Origin: Azospirillum griseum
GTDB taxonomy: Bacteria; Pseudomonadota; Alphaproteobacteria; Azospirillales; Azospirillaceae
DNA length: 64,000 nt
NCBI RefSeq assembly: GCF_003966125.1
Contig: NZ_RXMA01000024.1
Location: 21,270-85,269 of the forward strand
Direction: 5' to 3'
Shown here in pieces: positions 1 to 9,000 of this stretch. The notes beneath the pieces are model-generated. The model did no database searches, was not told the origin of the DNA, and saw only the letters and a program-made list of their open reading frames with translations. The position numbers were made by a program, and so were the translations under genes. Each line of letters begins with the position of its first letter. Position 1 is the stretch's first letter.

Positions 1-1
1 T

Positions 2-463
2 GATCAGGCCGAACTGACCGTGACCAAGCCGCTGTCGGAGTGGGCGCGGTTGGGGGTGGTTGCGGTCGATGGCGGTGCGCTGACCGGCGACGCCCCGGCG
101 GCGGTTCTGGTGCTGGCGGGCCACCAGGGGCCGGCCTTCCTGGTGCGGGAGAATTTCCGCGCCATCATGCGCTACAACCCCTCCACCAGCTACGCGCTGG
201 CGGTGGCGCTGCTGGCCGACCGCATGGCCGGGCTCGCGGGGGTGGTCGGAAGCTGGCCGCGCCAGGAACCGGCTCTGAGCCGCGACGAACGGCTGGAGCT
301 GCAACAGCGTCTCGCCGCGCTGGGGCTGGAGCCGGGGGCGGCCGATGGCATCGTCGGGGCCAACACCCGCAACGCGGTGCGCCGGTTCCAGACCTCCATC
401 GGAGCCATCCCCGACGGCTTCGCCACCAAGGCGCTGCTGGAACGCCTGCGCCAGACGTCATAA
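2..463 (+). CDS. lytic murein transglycosylase, C-terminal part (truncated by window edge)
   Basis: This is the end of a periplasmic enzyme that cleaves peptidoglycan glycan strands. The frame is open to the left edge, so the catalytic N-terminus lies outside the window. The visible part contains the motif NFRAIMRYNPSTSYALAVALL, typical of the end of the MltB-type SLT domain. It is followed by a peptidoglycan-binding domain (about LSRDERLELQQRLAALGL to the end) with the usual GxxGxxTRNAVRRFQ pattern. An internal GTG at position 20 is not a real start, because the homology continues upstream of it. The gene is convergent with phoU, and a long hairpin lies between the two stop codons. The family call is firm, but the exact MltB subclass is inferred. 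Confidence 0.85.
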   Translation, partial: DQAELTVTKPLSEWARLGVVAVDGGALTGDAPAAVLVLAGHQGPAFLVRENFRAIMRYNPSTSYALAVALLADRMAGLAGVVGSWPRQEPALSRDERLELQQRLAALGLEPGAADGIVGANTRNAVRRFQTSIGAIPDGFATKALLERLRQTS

Positions 464-475
464 CCCCATGAAACC

Positions 476-548
476 GTTACGCATCCGGAACATCATGTTC
501 CGGGTACTGTTCCGGGTACTGTTCCGGGTACTGTTCCGGGTGCGTAAC
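476..548. repeat. 12-bp tandem repeat inside a 16-bp inverted repeat between convergent genes
   Basis: The arms gttacgcatccggaac (476-491) and gttccgggtgcgtaac (533-548) are inverted copies with one mismatch, which forms a G-U pair in RNA. The unit gttccgggtact occurs three times in full (497-532), and a fourth partial copy forms the right arm. The left arm also forms a 19-bp palindrome with the first unit (485-503). There is no T-run, so this may be a bidirectional terminator-like structure or a slippage-prone repeat. Its function is not known. Confidence 0.75.
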
Positions 549-561
549 CAGTCTTGAAACA

Positions 562-1293
562 TCAGTTTTGTTCTGATTCGGGAACGGATGGCAACGCCAC
601 GGCGAAGCTGCTGAGATCCTCCTTGTTCCGCTCCTGCGACGGCAAACGACCGTCCACCAGATACAGGATGTTCTCCGCCACGTTGGTGGCGTGGTCGCCG
701 ATCCGCTCAATCGATTTGGCGGCGAACAGAAGATGGGTGCAGGCGGTGATCTGCGACGGCGTTTCCATCATGTAAGTGAGGAACTCACGGAACAGACTGG
801 TGTAGGCGGCATCGACCTCACCATCTCGGTCACGGATGGCGGCGGCGAGCGTCGCATCCTGATCGGCGTAGGCGCGGCGCATGTCGGCGACCATGGCCAC
901 CACCGACCGCCCCATCCAAGCCAGCGACCCCAACGGCGGCAGGCTGGGCAAACCGGCCAGCGTCACCGCCCGTTTGGCGACCGATCCGGCAAAATCCCCC
1001 ATTCGTTCCAAATTCGAAACAATCTTCAGCGCCGCCACGATGTCGCGCAGATCCTTCGCCATCGGCTGACGCAGCGCCAGCAGGCGGATGGTCATCGCCT
1101 CCACCTCCGTTTCCAACTGGTCGATGGCGGCGTCGCCCGCGATCACTTGGGTGGCCTTTTCGGCGTCGGCGGTGGCCAGGGAGTCGAGCGCCCCCACCAA
1201 TTGCTGTTCCACCAACGCACCCATCCGGTCGACCGCCGCATGAAGGGCCGCCAATTCCGCATCGAACGCCGCCACCGTGTGCCCACCGGCCAT
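562..1293 (-). CDS. phoU: phosphate signalling complex protein PhoU
   Basis: PhoU is a cytoplasmic negative regulator that links the Pst phosphate transporter to the PhoR/PhoB two-component system. The protein has about 243 residues and two three-helix PhoU repeats. Each carries the metal-binding E/D-rich signature, seen here as VSNLERMGDFAGSVAKRAV and AAKSIERIGDHATNVAENI. An ATG two codons upstream (1299) is also possible, but AAGGGA at 1301-1306 is 7 nt from the 1293 ATG and only 1 nt from the 1299 ATG, so 1293 is preferred. The pst and phoB genes are not in view to the right, and the next gene is unrelated and divergent. Confidence 0.95.
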   Translation of the reverse strand: MAGGHTVAAFDAELAALHAAVDRMGALVEQQLVGALDSLATADAEKATQVIAGDAAIDQLETEVEAMTIRLLALRQPMAKDLRDIVAALKIVSNLERMGDFAGSVAKRAVTLAGLPSLPPLGSLAWMGRSVVAMVADMRRAYADQDATLAAAIRDRDGEVDAAYTSLFREFLTYMMETPSQITACTHLLFAAKSIERIGDHATNVAENILYLVDGRLPSQERNKEDLSSFAVALPSVPESEQN

Positions 1294-1466
1294 GGTCATG
1301 TCCCTTTCCCGTCAGACGCGCGGGCGGCGCGTGCAACAATCGCGCGCCCGCTCTGGATCTTAACGTTTGGCATAGATTATTTTAGGAGATTGGTCTATCG
1401 CCTGCGCAACGCGTCACCCCACCGGCGACGCAAAGTTGTGCAACGACGCCAATGGTCGCACCCTGA

Positions 1467-1507
1467 CGACGCCTAAGGGACGACGCCTAAGGGACGACGC
1501 CTAAGGA
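1467..1507 (+). repeat. three tandem 14-bp repeats carrying Shine-Dalgarno-like AAGGGA
   Basis: The unit cgacgcctaaggga occurs at 1467-1480, 1481-1494 and 1495-1507 (last copy shortened to aagga), directly before the pentapeptide gene. Each copy has an AAGG(G)A core that could pair with 16S rRNA. Only the last copy is near a start codon: 13 nt before ATG 1521, or 4 nt before TTG 1512. Copy number could vary by slippage. Confidence 0.7.
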
Positions 1508-1520
1508 TGGATTGTTCACC

Positions 1521-2828
1521 ATGACGCCGCACGAGTTGGTCGCCGTTCTGGAAAAGCACGAGCGTTGGTTGAAGAAACGCACGGGCGGCGCGCGTGCCAA
1601 CCTGACCATGGTGAATCTGGAAGGCTCCAATCTGTCGGGTGTGGACCTGATGCAGGGGAAGCTGTCGGGGGCCAACCTGTCCCATTGCGATCTCACCAAC
1701 GCCAACCTCAGCAACGCCGATCTGTTCGCCGCCCACCTGACCAAGGCCGATCTGTCGGGCTGCAACCTGTACCGCGCCGATCTGCGCGGCGCGCACATGC
1801 GCGGGGTGAAGCTCAAGCGCGCCAACCTCAAGGAAGCGGATTTGCGCGGCGGGGCGCTGCTCTATGGTGGCGGCGGTGGCAAGGGTGGCAAGGGCGTCGA
1901 TTTCATCCGGTCCGACCTGACCGGCAGCGATTTCGACGACGCGTCGCTGAACAACGCCAACATGTCCGGGGCCGACCTGACCGACGCCACGATGAACGGG
2001 GCCGATTGCGAAGGGGCGCTGTTGACCGGGGCGACGCTGATGCGCGCGGTGATGAAAAGCTGCAACCTCGCCAACGCCGATCTGCGCGGCAGCAACCTGT
2101 CGGGCGTCAACCTGCAAGGGGCGGTGCTCCGCAACGCCAATCTGGCGGGCGCGATGCTGGCCGGGGCCAACCTGCGCAACGCCGATCTGCAGGGGGCGAA
2201 GCTGGAGGGGGCCGATCTGGCCGGAGCCGACACCACCGGGGCCAATCTGGCGCGGTCGGCGGAAAATTTCTCGGTCCAGATCCAACAGGCGCTGCACAGT
2301 CATTACACATGGATCAACACCGGCGGCAGCATGGGTGCCCGCGCCGACCTCAGCGGGGCGGACATGGCCCACATCGACCTGTCGGGCGTCAACCTGTCCG
2401 GGGCCAGCCTGAAGAACGCCAATCTGGCCGGGGCCAAGATGCGCGAATGCCTGCTGATCATGTGCGACATCTCCGGGGCCATCCTGACCGGAACGGACTT
2501 CACCGGGGCCATTCTGGACGGGGCCAACCTGCGCGGTGCCAATTTGCAGGAAGCCCGCCTGGACAGCGCCGGGATCGGTTGGGTCGATGTGAAGGGCAGC
2601 GATGGCAAGCCGACCGGCCGCCTGTGGGCCGCCAATCTGACCGGCAGCAACCTGACCGGCGCATCCTGCGTCCGCACCAATCTGCGCGGGGCCAATCTGT
2701 CGGAATGCGATTTCACCAACGCCGATCTGACCGGGGCCATCCTGACCGACGCCAACATCCGCGACACCCGCTTCACCGGAGCCAATCTGGCCGGGGCCAG
2801 CCTGCCGCCACCGCCCGACGATGACTGA
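1521..2828 (+). CDS. pentapeptide repeat protein
   Basis: The 435-residue protein consists almost wholly of A(D/N)LxX pentapeptide repeats, which fold into a right-handed quadrilateral beta-helix. Typical stretches are SGANLSHCDLTNANLSNADL and LRGANLSECDFTNADLTGA. A short helical leader, MTPHELVAVLEKHERWL, precedes the repeats. The repeats are broken near residue 120 by a glycine-rich insert (YGGGGGKGGKG) and near residues 240-275 by a non-repeat segment ending in YTWINTGG. The ATG at 1521 fits the conserved MTPxEL start, and a TTG at 1512 is the alternative. The end overlaps the TfoX-like gene by 8 nt, so the two are probably co-transcribed. The biological role is unknown. There is no sign that it is a Qnr-type gyrase protector. 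Confidence 0.85.
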   Translation: MTPHELVAVLEKHERWLKKRTGGARANLTMVNLEGSNLSGVDLMQGKLSGANLSHCDLTNANLSNADLFAAHLTKADLSGCNLYRADLRGAHMRGVKLKRANLKEADLRGGALLYGGGGGKGGKGVDFIRSDLTGSDFDDASLNNANMSGADLTDATMNGADCEGALLTGATLMRAVMKSCNLANADLRGSNLSGVNLQGAVLRNANLAGAMLAGANLRNADLQGAKLEGADLAGADTTGANLARSAENFSVQIQQALHSHYTWINTGGSMGARADLSGADMAHIDLSGVNLSGASLKNANLAGAKMRECLLIMCDISGAILTGTDFTGAILDGANLRGANLQEARLDSAGIGWVDVKGSDGKPTGRLWAANLTGSNLTGASCVRTNLRGANLSECDFTNADLTGAILTDANIRDTRFTGANLAGASLPPPPDDD

Positions 2829-3129
2829 CGCGCCCCCTCAGCCGGATTCGAACAGTCTGCACGCCCTTCCCGGCCTTGGTCCGAAAACGATCGGCTGGCT
2901 GGCTGAAATCGGCGTCACCAACGCCGACGCGCTGCGCGCCCTGGGAGCGGTCGAGGCCTATCGCCGCCTGCGCATGACCTCCCCGCAACGGGTCAGCCGG
3001 AACGCCCTGTGGGCGTTGCACGCCGCGCTGTTGGGGATTCCCTGGACCAGCCTGGATGCGGCAACCAAAGCGTCACTGTTGGCTGAACTTGATCCGGTTC
3101 CGCAACAAACCCTGCGGAATCAGAGATAA
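2821..3129 (+). CDS. TfoX/Sxy C-terminal-domain protein
   Basis: This is a 102-residue protein made only of the TfoX C-terminal, helix-hairpin-helix-like domain. The signatures are LPGLGPKTIGWLAEIGV and the downstream LRALGAVEAYRRLR, both characteristic of this domain. In full-length Sxy proteins an N-terminal TfoX domain precedes it; here it stands alone. The start overlaps the stop of the pentapeptide gene (ATGACTGA), suggesting translational coupling. The 3' end overlaps the convergent MarR gene by 10 bp. A separate stand-alone TfoX N-terminal domain is encoded at 59711-60130. Its molecular role is not established. Confidence 0.8.
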   Translation: MTDAPPQPDSNSLHALPGLGPKTIGWLAEIGVTNADALRALGAVEAYRRLRMTSPQRVSRNALWALHAALLGIPWTSLDAATKASLLAELDPVPQQTLRNQR

Positions 3130-3656
3130 GCATCCTCGTCCACGCGCTCATCCTCGGCACGCCCCTGAAGAACGACGCTGTTGAGGTTGGCGCTGATCTG
3201 ACGCAACACCGACATCGCCGCCGCGACATCGGCCGGCGGAATCCCGGCAACCGCCAGTTCAGCGATGGCTTCGGCGTTCGGCAGCATGCTGTCGCGCAGG
3301 GCGCGCCCCTTGTCGGTCAAATGGATGTTCATTTTCCGGCGGTCTTGCGCGTTGCGAACCCGCTGGACCAACCCCTGCCCTTCCATGATGTTGACCGCCG
3401 TGACCGTGGTCGGCTCCATCATGCCCACGCGATGGCTCAACTCCCGCTGGGTCAACCCGTCCTCCTCCCACAGGGCGCGGAGAAAGAACCACTGCCCCAT
3501 GCTCACGCCCGAACGGGCAATGCGGTTTTGCAGCGCGCGGGCGAAGGCACGATTCACATCGCGGACCAGGAACGACAAGGCGTTGCCAGCGACCGACTCC
3601 TCGTCGACGACCGCATGGCCCGTGTCCGGTTCCCACTCTTTGAAACACACCGACAT
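3120..3656 (-). CDS. MarR-family transcriptional regulator
   Basis: This is a winged-helix dimeric regulator of about 178 residues. The core reads VSMGQWFFLRALWEEDGLT followed by QRELSHRVGMMEPTTVTAVN (recognition helix region) and the wing motif RNAQDRRKMNIHLTDKG. This is the classic MarR order, with the D-R-R motif intact. The start was placed at the ATG preceded by GGGAAG about 9 nt upstream; longer in-frame extensions to 3755 are GC-rich and not MarR-like. No ligand or target operon can be read from the sequence. A tcagtct/agactga inverted repeat in the upstream gap (3824-3849) is a candidate operator. Confidence 0.9.
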   Translation of the reverse strand: MSVCFKEWEPDTGHAVVDEESVAGNALSFLVRDVNRAFARALQNRIARSGVSMGQWFFLRALWEEDGLTQRELSHRVGMMEPTTVTAVNIMEGQGLVQRVRNAQDRRKMNIHLTDKGRALRDSMLPNAEAIAELAVAGIPPADVAAAMSVLRQISANLNSVVLQGRAEDERVDEDAYL

Positions 3657-4117
3657 ACCAACCCACTTCCCTGGAGAAAACCACAAACGGCCCGGCGGCC
3701 GATGCGCATCCGGCGGCGCCATCAGCGCGCGAGCGTGCGCCCAAGATTTTCCCAATCATAACGTGTCGCGGGCAAAGATCAAATCAAATGCGCAAAACTC
3801 ACATCAGAGCATGCAATGATATGTCAGTCTCCATTCAATGATAGACTGAGAATTCAGACAAAAGAGACAAAGACATCCGACCGATCCTTTCCTTTAGTGC
3901 GATCACCCTAGGCAGAAAGCGATAGTCTCTCATATCCCGATATGATGTTTTGGTGCGCAACAGCGGCACACCCTCCTTTTTACTTTCAGAACGCAGCGGG
4001 ATGGAATGAACCAGATGTGGAGAATTCGCTAAAACGCACGGATCATGTCGCGAAATGTGCTCACCCGTGCCAAACTGACCAGCCTGCGGACAACCGCCCG
4101 ATTCCCAGAGACCCGCC
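3657..4117. other. 461-bp divergent intergenic region, AT-richer than surroundings
   Basis: The gap separates the divergent MarR and aguB genes. Its middle (about 3770-3960) is clearly AT-richer than the flanks. It holds an inverted repeat tcagtct (3824-3830) / agactga (3843-3849), two direct copies of caatgata (3814-3821 and 3837-3844), and a short dyad catat-cccg-atatg at 3931-3944. No credible coding frame is present. It probably carries both promoters and the MarR operator. Confidence 0.5.
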
Positions 4118-5011
4118 ATGCCCAGCACCGACCGCCGCATCACCGTCGCCGCCATCCAGATGGCCTGCGGTTGGGATCGGGGCGCGAATCTGGATCGGCT
4201 GGAGGCGCTGATTCGCCGCGCCGCCGCCGGTGGTGCCCACATCGTCCTGCCGCAGGAGTTGTTTGAAACCCCTTACTTCTGCAAGGACCAAAAACAGGCG
4301 CTGTTTGATCTGGCGGCCTCCGCCACCGATCACCCGGCCATTGTGCGGATGAGCGCTCTGGCGCGCGAATTGGCGGTGGTGATCCCGGTCAGCTTCTTCG
4401 AGCGGGCCAACAGCGTCTTCTACAACTCGGTGGCCATGATCGACGCCGACGGGTCGGTGCTGGGCATCTATCGCAAGTCACACATTCCCGATGGCCCCGG
4501 CTATCAGGAGAAATTCTATTTTTCTCCCGGCGACACCGGCATAGGCGTCTTCAAAACCCGATACGCCACCGTCGGCTGCGCCATCTGCTGGGACCAGTGG
4601 TTTCCCGAAACCGCACGCATCATGGCGTTGAAGGGGGCGGAGATCCTGCTCTACCCCACCGCCATCGGGTCCGAGCCGCAGGATGCGTCCATCGACAGCC
4701 AAGGCCATTGGACACGGGTGATGCAGGGGCACGCCGGGGCCAATCTGATGCCGCTGGTTGCCTCCAACCGCATCGGTCGGGAGGAGGCCGAAAGTTGTGG
4801 CATCACCTTTTACGGCTCGTCCTTCATCGCGGGACCGCAGGGCGAGATTGTCGCCCAAGCCGACCGCAGCACGGAAACCGTGCTGACCGCAAGCTTCGAC
4901 CTGGACCGGATCGCCGCGCAACGGGCGTCCTGGGGGGTGTTCCGCGACCGCCGCCCCGAACTTTATGGGGCGCTGCTGACGCTGGACGGTGAGACGGTGC
5001 GGCGTTTCTGA
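4118..5011 (+). CDS. aguB: N-carbamoylputrescine amidase
   Basis: The enzyme hydrolyses N-carbamoylputrescine to putrescine, CO2 and ammonia, the last step of the agmatine route to polyamines. The 297-residue protein is a full-length nitrilase-superfamily member. The catalytic triad is visible: Glu47 in LPQELFETPYF, Lys120 in YRKSHIPDGPGYQEKFYF, and Cys157 in CAICWDQWFPE. The DGPGYQEKFYFSPGDTG and ASNRIG blocks are specific to the AguB group rather than to general omega-amidases. The partner agmatine deiminase (aguA) is not in the window. The gene is divergent from the MarR regulator and convergent with the SprA-like gene 12 bp away. Confidence 0.93.
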   Translation: MPSTDRRITVAAIQMACGWDRGANLDRLEALIRRAAAGGAHIVLPQELFETPYFCKDQKQALFDLAASATDHPAIVRMSALARELAVVIPVSFFERANSVFYNSVAMIDADGSVLGIYRKSHIPDGPGYQEKFYFSPGDTGIGVFKTRYATVGCAICWDQWFPETARIMALKGAEILLYPTAIGSEPQDASIDSQGHWTRVMQGHAGANLMPLVASNRIGREEAESCGITFYGSSFIAGPQGEIVAQADRSTETVLTASFDLDRIAAQRASWGVFRDRRPELYGALLTLDGETVRRF

Positions 5012-5023
5012 CGGAACCTCGGC

Positions 5024-5767
5024 TCAGACGACAAAGCTTGCGCCACGGGAGGCCCCGAAGGCCGACCCGACCAACCCCTGCGCGTTGCCATAGGCGGCGG
5101 CCCCACGCGCCGACAGGGCGGACAACGCTCCGTCGCGGTTGCTGGGGTCGGATGATCGGTTTGCGGTTGACGTCCGCGTCGACGCGCCGGTTTGGTTGGC
5201 GGATTCCACCGTCGATCCGTTTCCGTCACCCGCCCCGTCCCCCGACGTTCCCCCCTGCTGGCGCAACTCCGCTTGCGCCTTGGCCGACAGGGCGTCAGCC
5301 TGGGCGGCGACCCGCTGATCCTGCGGCGACGGCTCGCTGGGGGCCAACGCCGCCGCCTTGACCTGCTCCATCTTGGCGATGGTGGCCGACGGCGTGCTTT
5401 CCGCACTGATGTCGATCGGAACTTCACCCGCCGTGGCGTAGCTTTTGCCATCCGGTCCACGGGTGAAGGTGAAGGACGCGGCCCCCGCATGCCCGCCGCC
5501 GGCGGCCTGATGGGCGGCCTCGTGCTGGCGGACTTCGGCGTCCACCTGTTTGAGTTTTTGAACCTGCTGTTGGGCTTGAGGCGACAGGGACAGGGTGGTC
5601 GCCCCATCGGATGCCCCAGCGCCGGACGTCCCCGCGCCATCTGTCGCCGTGGCGGTCGAGTCAGCCTGCCCCCCCGCGCCGACGCGTTGGTTTCCCGCCG
5701 CCAGCGACCGATAGGCCCCAAAGGGCGATCCTATGGACGAGACACCATCAACCACCGCCGCCCCCAC
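5024..5767 (-). CDS. SprA-related putative metalloprotease (CJM1_0395-like)
   Basis: This is a 247-residue protein with a low-complexity Ala/Gly/Ser/Thr N-terminal half. The conserved core begins at LSPQAQQQVQKLKQVDAEVR and contains the zinc-type motif RQHEAAHQAAGG, followed by FTFTRGPDGKSYATAGEVPI. This arrangement is that of the SprA-related family, annotated as putative metalloproteases but with no demonstrated activity. A hydrophilic coiled stretch rich in Gln/Ala follows. No signal peptide is evident. The start is a GTG with GGAG about 9 nt upstream and is only moderately sure. Confidence 0.75.
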   Translation of the reverse strand: MGAAVVDGVSSIGSPFGAYRSLAAGNQRVGAGGQADSTATATDGAGTSGAGASDGATTLSLSPQAQQQVQKLKQVDAEVRQHEAAHQAAGGGHAGAASFTFTRGPDGKSYATAGEVPIDISAESTPSATIAKMEQVKAAALAPSEPSPQDQRVAAQADALSAKAQAELRQQGGTSGDGAGDGNGSTVESANQTGASTRTSTANRSSDPSNRDGALSALSARGAAAYGNAQGLVGSAFGASRGASFVV

Positions 5768-6028
5768 ACGGCCAACTCCACAGAACCATCAAGTTAAGCC
5801 GAATCCGGTGGTCCGGCAACGCCTGCCCCGTTCACGAATGCGCGAGGCACCGGCGCAAGCGCTGGACAGGCGGTCGCTGGAACGGCCGCAGATCGAGAAA
5901 GGCTCTTGACTGTTCACGCGAAGAGCCAGACCGGCAACCCATTGCGTTTTCCACAAATACACGCAATAGTGTTCCGTCCTTTTCATTCGGCGTCGTGCCG
6001 GGTGTCGAGTGTGGTTTTTGGACATCCG

Positions 6029-9000
6029 ATGTTTGCTGCTGCGCGCAGAATATTCGCCCGATCAGTGTCGACGGCACTGTTTCTGTGGGCGTTTGCCGTG
6101 TTGGCTGCGGAGCCTTCACGGACGCCGCCGGTTGCCCTGACACTGGCTGCCGTACCATCGGCTGCTGTGCCATCGGACGCCTCCCCCTTGGAGGCCGCCT
6201 TTTCCAGCCGGGCCGGGGAGCCGCTGCGCCAATTCGGCTATGATCTGTTCACGGCATCCGCCGACACGCGCGCACCGGTTGGCGCGGTTCAGGCTGATTA
6301 CCTGCTGAACAGCGGGGACGAACTGCTGGTCACGCTGCGCGGCCAGACCTCCTTCAGCAAGCGCTTCGTCATCGACCGCAACGGTCTCCTCGTGGTGGAT
6401 GACCTTCGCCCGGTGGCCGCTGTCGGTCTGACACTGGCCGCGCTGCGCGACGAACTGTCGGCGACCGTCGCCGCCACCTTGCCCAACACGGATGTCTTCG
6501 TGTCCCTGGCCGACGTCCGCCGCATCGGCGTTCTGGTGACGGGAGCGGTGGCGCGGCCCGGACGCCACGAGGTCAGCGCTTTTTCCACCGCGTTGGACGC
6601 CCTGACGGCGGCGGGCGGGGTGGCGCGCACCGGCTCGCTGCGGCGCATCCGCCTGTTCCGCAACGGTGGTCCGGAGAACGGCCGACCGATCGATCTGTAC
6701 GGGCTGCATCTGCACGGATGGGCCGATCCCGACGGGGCGGAGCGCCGCCTGCGCGATGGCGACCGGTTGTTCGTGCCGCCGCTCGGCGCGGTGGTCGGGG
6801 TTGCCGGACCGGTGCGCCGCCCCGGCGTTTATGAGCTTGCCGATCCCGCCACGCGCGTGTCGGCAGCGGATTTGCGGCACTTGGCGGGCGGGTTGCTGCG
6901 CCCCGGCGCGCACCGGGCCACCCGCCTTGGCATTGGTTTGGCCGGGGAGGAGACCGCCGAGGAGATCGGCGACGCCAACGCGCGGCTGTTTGGCGACGGG
7001 GATCTGCTGCTGCTTGCCCCGCAGCGCGAGGACCGCCGCAACGAGGTCCGGCTGGAAGGCCATGTTCACCGCCCCGGCCCGCGCGGTCTGGCGCAGACGC
7101 GCAGCCTGGCCGCCTTGGTGACGCGGGCCGACCTTCGCCCCGACCCGTATTTGCCCTTTGCCGTGTTGGCGACCGTCGATCCGGCCACCGGCGCACGAAC
7201 CCTGCACCCGATCCATCTGGCCGCCGCGCTGGCGGGCCGGGACAACCGGCGCCTGAACGATGGTGACACGCTGTATATCATGGGCGCGGACCACGTTGAT
7301 TTCCTGACCTCGGAGGCCGTTCTCACCCTGCTGCGCGGCGACCGCAACCCGCCGCCCGATGCCTGCCAGGGGCTGGTCGTGCTGGCCCGTGCCTTGACGG
7401 CGGCCCCCGACGGCCCGCTCGCCTCCGGGCAGCAGGCGCGGGCCGCCGCCGGTCTGACCGGTTCCCGCAAGCCCTGCCCGCCCCTGTTCGACGCGGTTCC
7501 CGATCTGCTGACCTTTGCGCTGCAACGCTCCGTTCTGCTGTTGGGCGGGGTGCCGCGCCCAGGCTTCTTCCCCACAACGGAACGCGCCACCCGCCAGAGC
7601 GTCGCGGCCCTGGCCCGCGCGGCGGGTGGCGGCGGACAGACCGTCCGTTGGGAAGCCTCCAGCGTGCCCGGCGACGGCCCCGACAGCCCCGACGGCGTGG
7701 GGAGCGGCGGTGCCGTCTTTGATTCGGTTCAACCCTATTACGAGTTGGTGGGGCATGTGCGCCGCCCCGGCAGCCGCCCCTTGCCCGACGGAACCACCTT
7801 GCGCGGCGCTCTGGGCAACGGCGACGCCTTCAAGCGCGACGTGTACCCGCTGATGGGGGTGATCGAGCGGTTCGATTGGCGGACCCTGACCCGCAGCCTC
7901 ATCCCCTTTTCCCCGCAAGCGGTCGCCACCGGACGCGGCAACCGGGTGCTGATGACCGGCGATCGCGTGCATCTCTTTGCGGCGTCCCGCCTGCGCCCGG
8001 CTCCAACGTCCGGACCGGAGGCCGCAAGCCTGCCCGCCAAACCGCCCCGCGCCGCCACGAAGCCCGGCACCGACGCAGACACAGGCGACGACGCCCCCGA
8101 TCCCGCCATCGCGGACCTGATCGCCGAACGGACGGTACAACTGCGCGGGGCCGTGCGCCAACCCGGCGGCTATCCGGTGGCCGACGCCACGCCCCTGTCC
8201 GCGCTGCTGGCGGTGGCGGGTGGCCTGAGCGGCGACGCCGACCCGCAAGCGGTGGAATGGACCAGCGCCAGCGGTGCCCGCACCGCCCTGGATCTGGGGC
8301 GCACCGCCGACGCCGCGCGCGCCATCGGCCCCGGCGACGCCGTGCGCGTCAACCCGCGCGCCCAAGCGCTGGAGGCCCGCGCCGTCGTCATCCAGGGGGC
8401 GGTGCAGCGACCGGGCAGCTACGACATCGGGCGGGGCGAAACCCTGTCCTCGCTGATCGCACGGGCGGGCGGGTTGACCGACGACGCCTATCCGGCGGGC
8501 GCGGTCTTCACCCGCGAAAGCGAACGGCGGCGGGAGAAGGAGCAGTTTCTCCAGCAAGCGCGGGAGTTGGAACGCGGCCTGACCCTGGAGATCGAAAAGG
8601 GCGAACCGGTGAAGGCGGAAAACGTCGCGCTGGCCCGCCAACTCGCCAGCCAACTGCGCGGGGCCGAACCGATCGGCCGGATCGTGGTCGAGGCAGACCC
8701 CGCCACCCTGCGCCGCCGCCCCGAACTCGATCCGCTGCTGGAGCCCGATGACCGCATCACCATCCCCAAGCGCCCGCTGACGGTGGCGGTGGCCGGAGAG
8801 GTTTTGCACCCCACCGCCGCCCAATTCGTCAGCGGCAAAAGCGCCGACCACTACATCGGCGAAGCGGGCGGAACGACCCGCAACGCCGACACCGACCGCA
8901 GCTTCCTCATTCTGCCCGATGGTCGGGCGCAACCGCTGGTCACCTCCCCCTGGACCCACCGGATCACCGCCATCCCGCCGGGGGCGACGCTGGTGGTTCC

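Noticed and set aside
497..541. Short repeats considered as a CRISPR array
   Set aside because: Units are only 12 bp, directly adjacent with no spacers, and no cas genes are present.
1521..2828. Pentapeptide protein considered as a quinolone-resistance (Qnr) type
   Set aside because: Length (435) and the glycine-rich and non-repeat breaks do not match the approximately 218-residue Qnr proteins, and no Qnr-specific loops are seen.
5832..6028. Upstream start of the SLBB export protein at 5906
   Set aside because: The first 41 codons are not conserved-looking and precede a clear signal peptide that starts at ATG 6029.
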